From: DASXQK01 sp963757155
GTDB taxonomy: Bacteria > Pseudomonadota > Alphaproteobacteria > Dongiales > Dongiaceae
DNA length: 64,000 nt
NCBI GenBank assembly: GCA_963757155.1
Contig: CAVWQS010000012.1
Location: forward strand, 186,001 to 250,000
Reading direction: 5' to 3'
The notes under the pieces are model-generated. The model did not search any database, was not told where the DNA came from, and was given only the letters and a program-made list of their open reading frames with translations. Position 1 is the first letter of the stretch, and the number at the start of each line of letters is the position of its first letter. Both the position numbers and the translations under genes were made by a program. This document shows, in pieces, positions 58,337-64,000 of this stretch.

Positions 58337-58432
58337 TTCACCACGGAGGACACGGAGTCATGTTTCACCGCAGGGGTAGAACGCCCGGTCACCTCAAGCT
58401 CTTCTCCGTGACCTCCGTGCCTCCGTGGTGAA
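58337..58432. repeat. CACAGAGG-type inverted-arm repeat, copy E
   Basis: Left arm 58337-58362 (TTCACCACGGAGGACACGGA), right arm 58401-58432 (inverted, ending CCTCCGTGGTGAA). The loop of about 38 bases has no gene. The right arm stops 8 bp before the stop codon of the DUF971 gene. Confidence 0.85.
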
Positions 58433-58440
58433 TACCCGTC

Positions 58441-58828
58441 TCAGCCCCGCCGCGCCGGCTCCCGCGACAGGCCGCGCTCGGCCAGGGCCTTCAGGTAGTT
58501 CCCCCAGAGCTCGTCCTGCTTCAGGCCGAGCTCATAGAGATAGCGCCCAGGAGAAGATGCCGGTGTCATGGAGGTCGTCGAACTTGATCCGGATGGCGTA
58601 ATTGCCCACGGGCTCGAGCGCGAGAATCCCCACATGGGCGCGGCCGGCGATGATCTGCTTCTGGCTGGGGCCATGGCCCTGGACCTCGGCCGAGGGGCTT
58701 TCGACGCGGAGCAGCTCGGCCGGGAAGCGGAAACGGCTGCCGTCGTCGAAATCGATCTCCAGCGCCTTCTCCGCCTGCTTCAGGCGGATCTCCAGCGGCC
58801 AATGCGGGGCGCCGATGCCGGGGCTCAT
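58441..58828 (-). CDS. DUF971 (gamma-butyrobetaine hydroxylase-like N-terminal domain) protein (frameshift near 58548)
   Basis: Reconstructed length 128 residues. The DUF971 core is PLEIRLKQAEKALEIDFDDG, FRFPAELLRVESPSAEVQGHG and GNYAIRIKFDDLHDTGIFSW. One extra G near 58548 separates this from RYLYELGLKQDELWGNYL, the normal family ending. The domain is a zinc-linked fold found alone or at the start of betaine hydroxylases; alone it is tied to Fe-S/Mrp-type functions, which are not resolved. Confidence 0.85.
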
Positions 58829-58868
58829 GTCGCTGTTTCGGAAGAGGAAAAGGCGGGGAGGATGACGC

Positions 58869-59054
58869 CTACTTCTCCCCCATCTCCCGCGCCTCGTCGA
58901 TCAGCATGATCGGGATCCCGTCGCGGATGGGGTAGGCGAGGCCGGCTTTGCGGCTGATCAGCTCCTGGGCCGCGGCGTCGTATTCCAGCGGGCCCTTGGT
59001 CAGCGGGCAGACCAGGATCTCCAGCAGCTTGGGATCGACCTTGCCGTCGGCCAT
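58869..59054 (-). CDS. Trm112-family small protein (YcaR-like)
   Basis: About 61 residues: DPKLLEILVCPLTKGPLEYD with one Cys, then LAYPIRDGIPIMLIDEAR, the standard Trm112/UPF0434 fold. Bacterial members are small partner or zinc-less remnants of the methyltransferase activator. ATG 59054 is preferred over the TTG at 59060 because GGGAGAG lies at the right distance. It follows the LON-domain gene by 12 bp and is probably cotranscribed with it. Confidence 0.88.
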   Translation of the reverse strand: MADGKVDPKLLEILVCPLTKGPLEYDAAAQELISRKAGLAYPIRDGIPIMLIDEAREMGEK

Positions 59055-59066
59055 TGCCAACTCTCC

Positions 59067-59801
59067 CTAATGCCGGACTTGCGGGGCGTCGCCGTCGCCC
59101 TTGGCGAGTGCGGCGCTCTCCAGCAGCGCGATCATCACCCGGGCGCGCTCGCTGGGGGAGGGCGCCTCCAGCAGGATCTGCTTTTCCGCCGCCTCGAAGG
59201 GGCAGAGCATGGCCAGCGACACGATCAGCCGGTCGTCGGCCGTCTCCTCGATCGCCTTCCAGTCGATGCGCACGGGCTGGTCGGCGAAGAAGGCGCGCAG
59301 CGCCCCGATCAGGCGGATGCGGTCGACGCTCATGGCCATGGGCTCGAGATCGGCGGCATAGGGCGTCCAGTCCGGCACCACCTTGCGGAAGCCGTCTTCC
59401 AGCGGCAGCTCGCCCAATATGGCGAAGCGGCAGAGGCCGGCCAGCGTGATGAGATAGCGCCCGTCATCGGTCTCGGCGAAGGAGACGATGCGGCCGGCGC
59501 AGCCGACCTTCTGCACCTCCGGCTGCAGCCCCGGCGCCTCGGGATCGCGCGGCTGGACCATGCCGATGAGCCGCGCCGCCGGCCAGCGCCGCCCGCGTCA
59601 TGGCGAGATAGCGCGGCTCGAAGACATTGAGCGGCAGCCGCCCGCCGGGCAGCAGCAGCACCCCCGGCAGCGGGAAGATCGGCAGGGTCGTCGGCAGATC
59701 GGCAAAGGCCGGATCGAAGGGCGATGGCCGCCCACCTGTGCGCCCGGCTTTGCCCCGGGACCCTCCGGCTTCGGTGTCTTGCTCAATTCGGCTCGGCTCA
59801 A
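59067..59801 (-). CDS. LON substrate-binding-domain protein (frameshifted)
   Basis: A protein of about 240 residues consisting of the Lon N-terminal domain only, without ATPase or protease parts. Pieces: SPFDPAFADLPTTLPIFPLP, LLLPGGRLPLNVFEPRYLAM, then after a shift near 59580 RLIGMVQPRD, GCAGRIVSFAETDDGRYLIT and SLAMLCPFEAAEKQILLE. The start is not resolved: TTG 59801 overlaps the cnoX-like stop (TTGA) but lies out of frame with SPFDPAF, so further small indels are implied. The family may act as adaptor or scaffold in protein quality control. Confidence 0.82.
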
Positions 59802-60750
59802 CGGAACAGCAGCGAGGAAAGCCGCCGGCGGCCCGAGAGCGTCAGCGGATGGGCGGGGCCGAGAGCCTCGAAGAACTTGACCAGCTGCTTGCGCGCGGCC
59901 TCCTCGTTCCAGGGCCGGTTGTGCTGGACGATCTCCAGCAGCTCGTCCAGCGCCTTCTCCTGCTCGCCCGAGGCATAGAGGGCCAGCGCCAGGTCGTAGC
60001 GGGACTGCCAATCCTTGGGATCGGCCGCGACCTTGGCCTGCAGTTCGCCGAGCTGGCCGACCGCGCCGGCCGATTGCTCCGCCAGCTCCAGCGCGGCGGT
60101 CGCCTTGGCGACGGCCGGCGCCACGGCCGTCTCCGGCAGCTTCGGCGCCGGAATGCGCGAGAGCACCTCGCGCGCCCGCTTCAGCTCGCCGGCGGCGGTC
60201 AGCGCCTGGGTCAGCCCGGCCAGCGCCGGCGACATTGGCCGGCTCATGGGCCAGCACCTGGTTGAAGATGGCGCTCGCCGTGCCATGGTCGCCCGCCTCC
60301 AGCGCGGCCTCGGCCTGCTCGAGGGCCTCCTCGACCGGGGAGGGGCCGAGCTCGGCGCCGCCCAGCTCCGCCAGCTTGGCGACGAAGCTCTTGATCTGGC
60401 TCTCCGGCACCGCGCCCACGAAGCCGTCCACCGGCCGGCCCTGGAAGAAGGCATAGACCGCGGGGATCGACTGGATGCGCATCTGCTGCGCCAGCGGCTG
60501 GTTCTTGTCGACGTCGATCTTGACCAGGCGCACCGCGCCCTTGGCCTCGATCACGGCCTTCTCCAGCGCCGGGCCCAGCGGTCTTGCAGGGGCCGCACCA
60601 GGTGGCCCAGAAATCGACGATCACCGGCACCGTCTGCGAGGCCTCGATCACATCGGCCACGAAGCCCTTGGTGTCGCTGTCCTTGATCAGGGTACCGGCG
60701 CCGTTTGCAGCACCTTCGCGCGCCGCGCCGATCAATTGATCCATGCTCAT
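59798..60750 (-). CDS. cnoX: Thioredoxin-fold TPR co-chaperone, CnoX/YbbN-like (two frameshifts)
   Basis: Reconstructed length 316 residues: a thioredoxin domain (about 20-125) with an intact WCGPC redox pair and the cis-Pro in QSIPAVYAF, then TPR-like helices to the C-terminus (DWQSRYDLALALYASGEQEKAL; final RRRLSSLLFR). One extra base near 60585 and one near 60232 break it. CnoX binds unfolding clients under oxidative stress and hands them to DnaK/GroEL. Overlaps the LON-domain gene (TTGA). Confidence 0.87.
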
Positions 60751-60887
60751 TTTGCTATCCTCTTCTGGCCTCTAACATGGTCCCAGCCGGCCCCCGCGGC
60801 AAGTCGGCGCCGCCCTGCCATGCGACCCGACCGCGCTCTCGCCGGCTTGCCACAATCCCTCGCCCCCCGAACTCCCTATAGCCCCCT

Positions 60888-60925
60888 CGCCCCCCGACAG
60901 GGGGGAGAGGGTGGGGTGAGGGGGT
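60888..60925. repeat. CCCTCTCCC-type repeat, single unit
   Basis: CCCCCCGACAGGGGGGAGAG with GTGGGGTGAGGGGG forms the same unit as at 55520-55569. It lies in the gap of about 240 bases between the proline-tRNA deacylase and cnoX-like genes, which otherwise shows nothing. Confidence 0.7.
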
Positions 60926-60987
60926 CTCTCCAGCGTCGAATTCAGGGTTATATAGCCCCCATCCCGCCCCGGAAACCCCAGCGCCCC

Positions 60988-61537
60988 TCAACCCAGATCC
61001 ATCACCTGCGGCTCATGCCCGCAGGCCTCGATGAACCGCAGCAGGTCCCGGGGCGAAATCGCCGTCGTCCGGTCATTGGTCAAGGGATGCACATTCACGG
61101 GATCATGGGCCAGCAGCCCGGCATCGATCACCACCCGCACCTCCTGCCCCCGGTCGTTGATCAGCCCGAAGGGCGTGACGGCCCCCGGCACCACGCCCGA
61201 GATAGGCCATCAGCCGTTCCGCGCTGGCGAAGGAGACCTTGCCGGCCCCGAGCCGCGCGGCGAGCGCCTTCAGATCGATCCGCCGGTCCTCCTCCGCCAC
61301 CACCAGCCACATCGCCCCCTTCTTGTCCCTGAGGAACAGGTTCTTCACATGCCCGCCCGGCAGCTCGCCCCGCAGCGCCTTGGCCTCCTCCACCGTGAAG
61401 ACCGGGGGATGGCTGACGGTGCGGCAGGCAATGCCGAGCTCCGCCAGCCGGGCGAGGAGCTGCTCGGGCGTGGTCGGCGGGGTATTGGGCGGGGTGGCGG
61501 CGGGCGCGTCGGGCGCGGGATCGGGGCTGTCGGGCAT
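60988..61537 (-). CDS. YbaK/ProXp-type prolyl-tRNA editing deacylase (frameshift near 61200)
   Basis: Reconstructed length 182 residues: a Pro/Ala-rich leader, CRTVSHPPVFTVEEAKALRG, HVKNLFLRDKKGAMWLVV (substrate-binding Lys), then after one extra G near 61200 VVPGAVTPFGLIND and the final HPLTNDRTTAISPRDLLRFI. These free-standing domains hydrolyse mischarged Ala- or Cys-tRNA(Pro). Not to be confused with the transport protein ProX at 51167. Confidence 0.87.
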
Positions 61538-61607
61538 GGCCGCAGGGTTTAGCCGAAGGCGCCAGCCGCCTCAAGGCCTGGGCCGCTCCGGGCCCGCTAT
61601 AACCCCC

Positions 61608-61684
61608 GTCATTCCCGCGAAAGCGGGAATCCAGGGCCCCAGGCCCCGTCGCCCGCCCTGGATGCCCGCTTTCGCGGGCATGAC
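61608..61684. repeat. GTCATTCCC-type paired palindromic repeat
   Basis: A left unit starting GTCATTCCCGCGAAAGCGGG at 61608 and an inverted right unit 61656-61684 ending CGCGGGCATGAC. Same family as 52157-52241. It lies between the prolyl-tRNA deacylase gene and tRNA-Gly. Confidence 0.85.
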
Positions 61685-61810
61685 GGCATAAAAATCTGCG
61701 CGCCCACATGTGATCGCCTGCCCCATGCCAACCTCCCGGCAGCCGGTGCCGGCGCGGGGGTTGCAAATCCGAGATCGGCCAGTATGATCCGGCCTCCAAA
61801 CGCCAGGAGC

Positions 61811-61885
61811 GCGGGCGTAGCTCAGGGGTAGAGCACAACCTTGCCAAGGTTGGGGTCGAGGGTTCGAATCCCTTCGCCCGCTCCA
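61811..61885 (+). tRNA. tRNA-Gly (anticodon GCC)
   Basis: The acceptor GCGGGCG (61811-61817) pairs with CGCCCGC (61875-61881), the anticodon stem AACCT/AGGTT region closes the loop TTGCCAA, and the T arm carries GTTCGAATC. The anticodon GCC reads GGC/GGT (Gly). The CCA end is encoded at 61883-61885. It marks the border to the decayed region downstream. Confidence 0.97.
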
Positions 61886-62217
61886 ATTTCTCCAAGTAAT
61901 ATCAAACAATTAGAGCCTGCCGTTTAGGTCCACTTTCTGCTTACATGGCAAGTTCGGTCGGCCCAATGTAAGCTCCTTGTAAGCGGCCGAAAGCTGATTA
62001 TCGGATACAGGGACGGGCGCCAGAGGGATTTGTACCTCCCGGGTTCGATTTCCATGTGCTCGATAAGGGCCGTTGGCGATGTGACAGCGCCCGACTTCCG
62101 GAGTTGCATTCAAGGGGAAGGCGAATTGGATAGATGCGATTGGTTCAAAATCCAGTCTGATGACAGTGTGTCGGTTCGATTCCGACCGCCGCACCACTCA
62201 CTCAGGATGGCATCGGG
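61886..62217. other. Gene-poor stretch after tRNA-Gly with a tRNA-3'-end-like fragment
   Basis: No supported gene is found. At 62170-62196 GTCGG-TTCGATT-CCGAC is followed by CGCCGCACCA, which reads like the T arm, acceptor strand and CCA end of a tRNA (one base short), but no matching 5' acceptor or anticodon arm is found upstream. It could be a recombination scar of an element that used a tRNA gene as target. Confidence 0.35.
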
Positions 62218-62576
62218 CTAACGACGGCATCCGCCGGACAACGGATGGAGAGGACGACCGAATAGGCCATCGAAGAGCAGCGTCACGGGCAATCGCATCA
62301 CGACGATTCCCCAGACCTCGGTCTGATAAAAATACGAGATTTCAAAGCGTCCCTGCAGCGCATTGCCCAGGAAGTGGAGGTATTGCCTCCACAACGGCAG
62401 GTCGAGGCCGCAGCTGCCGTCTCGCATACGCCGATGAGTTCGGGGTTGCCCGGCTCCCGTGACCGCCCGATGGCAGGGTCGCCCGGAATAAGGCGGACCA
62501 AGAGGAAGACGATGAAGCTTATCCCGAGCAGAACCGGCAAAAACTGCAACAATCTGCCGACAATGTAGCGGATCAT
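62218..62576 (-). pseudogene. Truncated peptide-type ABC permease (DppB/GsiC-like)
   Basis: The start is convincing: MIRYIVGRLLQFLPVLLGIS, then VFLLVRLIPGDPA, as in DppB/GsiC permeases. A base is missing near 62430; the frame then continues DLPLWRQYLHFLGNALQGRF and stops being homologous after VMRLPVTLLF (about 62280), about 100 residues into a 310-residue protein. It is divergent from the GntR remnant, the usual layout of a regulator and its transporter operon. Confidence 0.75.
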
Positions 62577-62735
62577 GCTGCGCTAACTCCGCCGTCGATC
62601 GTCAATGCGCTGCCGCCGGTAGGCGTGCGAATCGCATCCAGTTACCCGCACCGCCGCCGCCGCACAGCATCTTGCGCTCCGAGAAACTACCTGTAATTTT
62701 TGCCGGCCTATTTCTCAATTGTCCACAATTAATTT

Positions 62736-62746
62736 GTCTGCTAGAC
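62736..62746. promoter_or_regulatory. Possible GntR-type operator relic
   Basis: GTCT-GCT-AGAC is a short perfect palindrome 8 bp before the ATG of the GntR remnant and in its divergent promoter region with the permease remnant. FCD-type GntR proteins often bind such short inverted repeats to control themselves. With the genes dead, it would be a relic. Confidence 0.35.
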
Positions 62747-62754
62747 GAGTAGCC

Positions 62755-63477
62755 ATGACAGCGCTTCGTCCTATCAGAAAGAAAAGCGCCGAGGTTGAAG
62801 CGGCGGACGCACTCCGCAATCACGTGGTCGGGGGTAGTGCGCGGCCGGGGGAACGCTAACCGAAGCACGGCTCTCAGAGGCGCTCGGCCTTTCCCGCACG
62901 ACCATCCGCACGGCTCTTCATCAACTCGCCAATGAAGGCCTTGTGGTCCAAGTACCTTATACGGGATGGGCGGTGACGGCTTGAGCAGCGCCGACGCGTG
63001 GGAACTCTACACCCTGCGCGGAAGCCTCGAAGCGCTGGCCGCAAGAAAATCCTGACCGAGAGTCTCATTTCCACAAGCAGGAGCAACTGCAGCGCGCTTT
63101 GGATGCGCTGGTTCTGGCATGTGAAAAGGACGACGAAGTGGCGGTTGTGGACCGCGACTTTAGCTCATAAGCTAGTCGTCTCTCTATCAGGCCATCGCCG
63201 CTTGACCGAACAATACAGGCTGATAGAGCACAATCAGGCTCTACATAATTTGAGCGATCGGGCTGATGCCCAGTCGTGAAGACATTATCGAGACGCACCG
63301 TCCTATCGTGGATCGATCGTCGCGGGCAATGCTCAGCTGGCCGAACGAATTCTGCGCGACCACAACGAGAGCGCCGGGCGAATCCTTGTTGAATTCTTTG
63401 ACAGTCGTGGCAAATTATCCGCGGATTTGGATGCGAAAGGGACAGCCCGTCGCCTGACACGAACGCGCGTCAAATGA
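62755..63477 (+). pseudogene. GntR-family (FCD) transcriptional regulator, multiply frameshifted
   Basis: From ATG 62755 the pieces read, in changing frames, KSAEVEAADALRNHVV, LTEARLSEALGLSRTTIRTA, LHQLANEGLVVQVPYTGWAV (winged helix), then SSADAWELYTLRGSLEALAA, QEQLQRALDALVLACEKDDE and LAERILRDHNESAGRILVEF (FCD ligand domain). At least five indels, several of them missing bases, and in-frame stops break it. The normal protein would be about 230 residues. It resembles FadR/FCD regulators of organic acid or peptide uptake. Confidence 0.78.
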
Positions 63478-63623
63478 CCTTGGTTCGCCGACCTGTCCGC
63501 CGCGCTCTCATGGCAAGGATGCATTCGTTCAGCTGGCGAACACGCTCTCCCAACAGAGAGCGATGAATGCCCAGGATGTTTTCCAGTGAGCCTGAGCTAT
63601 CATGAGCAAGAACCCAACCGGCA

Positions 63624-64000
63624 ATGAATCAATGCCCTCATTGCTGCACCTCTCGAGGAACAGCAAGTGGCGCGCATCGCCGCCGTCGCGCCGGACCGTG
63701 TGAACGTGCTCATGAGCCGAGTTGTACCGACCATTCGATATGCAGCGGATCATCAGGGGATTCCGCCGCAGCTTAGCAGCATGACCAGGCTCGCTGGCGG
63801 GAATTGGTGGCACAGGCTGACATCATGTTTGATTTCGATTGGATGGCGCCCGAGAAATTGTCGACGGCGGCGCCGACGCCTGCGCTGGACCCAGACGACG
63901 AGCGCGGGGATCGGCGAGTTCGTGCAACGGCACAAGCTGCTTCGAAGCTTTCCATTCTCTTAACGACGGCAGCCGGCGTTCACGCCAAGCCACTGGCTCA
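63624..64000 (+). pseudogene. D-2-hydroxyacid dehydrogenase N-terminal part, frameshifted, runs off the window
   Basis: Fragments in changing frames read ALIAAPLEEQQVARIAAVAP, IRYAADHQGIPPQL, ARWRELVAQADIMFDFDWMA, LRWTQTTSAGIGEFVQRHKL and TTAAGVHAKPLA, which is the N-terminal substrate-binding half of a D-isomer 2-hydroxyacid dehydrogenase up to the helix before the NAD domain. At least four indels (mostly missing bases) interrupt it. It follows the GntR remnant on the same strand, suggesting an old regulator-dehydrogenase operon. Confidence 0.68.

Noticed and set aside
60988..61537. Naming this gene proX
   Set aside because: The name is used for both prolyl-tRNA editing proteins and betaine-binding proteins; here the YbaK-like fold shows a tRNA deacylase, unrelated to the transporter at 51167.
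61571..62197. Minus-strand frames over and after tRNA-Gly
   Set aside because: Frames with RRDSNPRPQP-like translations are the well-known false ORFs that arise opposite tRNA genes and their flanks; no start signal or motif supports them.

Overview
The window is chromosomal DNA of a GC-rich alphaproteobacterium, most likely of the Rhodospirillales/Azospirillales type. I infer this from the gene set (HemY with a C-terminal zinc-ribbon-like Cys cluster, RibA with a degenerate N-terminal half, an aminotransferase-ftsK-lolA operon, a double-length ProW, an LON-domain-only protein next to a CnoX-like co-chaperone, IorAB) and from the strong G/C bias at third codon positions. There are two tRNA genes (Thr-CGT, Gly-GCC) and no rRNA, CRISPR array, transposase, integrase or phage gene.

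Layout. 0.1-10.4 kb: mostly short housekeeping units (hemY, tRNA-Thr, yccF, a TPR protein, an L,D-transpeptidase, a DUF938 methyltransferase, ribA, an orphan OmpR-type regulator, an MFS permease, a metallo-beta-lactamase-fold protein, a methyltransferase). 10.6-26.3 kb: a very long minus-strand run in which almost every gene overlaps the next by about four bases. It carries four glycosyltransferases, a histidine phosphatase, a NodB-type deacetylase, a PH-like membrane protein, a complete peptide-type ABC importer with a fused double ATPase, and a TPR/GT41 protein fused to a methyltransferase-like domain. Facing it at 26.5-30.3 kb are an ABC exporter with an eroded ATPase, a cyclic-nucleotide-binding protein and a methyltransferase. 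Together these look like one envelope-glycan locus of unknown product. 30.6-36.2 kb: xthA, then a compositionally different stretch with a processive GT2, a histidine phosphatase and an ATP-grasp enzyme, then about 1.3 kb without a confident protein gene but with a structured, terminator-ended candidate ncRNA. 36.2-43.4 kb: a PuuD-like hydrolase, a fatty-acid-hydroxylase-family protein, an APC permease and a molybdenum hydroxylase (iorA/iorB) with a dihaem cytochrome. 43.5-50.9 kb: lolA, ftsK, aminotransferase, an ammonium transporter with a textbook sigma-54 promoter, and a UbiH-type hydroxylase. 51.2-58.1 kb: a betaine-type ABC importer (proX-proV-proW) beside a PhyH dioxygenase and an M24-fold protein carrying the residue pattern of the DMSP lyase DddP. 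58.4-61.9 kb: protein-quality and translation genes, then tRNA-Gly. 62.2-64 kb: decayed pieces of a peptide-ABC permease, a GntR-FCD regulator and a 2-hydroxyacid dehydrogenase.

Two features of the DNA colour everything else. First, more than twenty otherwise well-conserved genes are broken by single-base frameshifts, and nearly all are repaired by deleting one extra G or C. This looks like a systematic sequencing insertion bias, so I annotate these as genes and not as pseudogenes. The decayed genes after 62.2 kb show mainly missing bases and look genuinely dead. Second, the intergenic gaps hold several families of palindromic or inverted-arm repeats (CACAGAGG-type, ATGGTCGGC-type, GTCATTCCC-type and CCCTCTCCC-type). 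One copy has supplied the C-terminus of ProW and another sits inside the proX-proV transcript.
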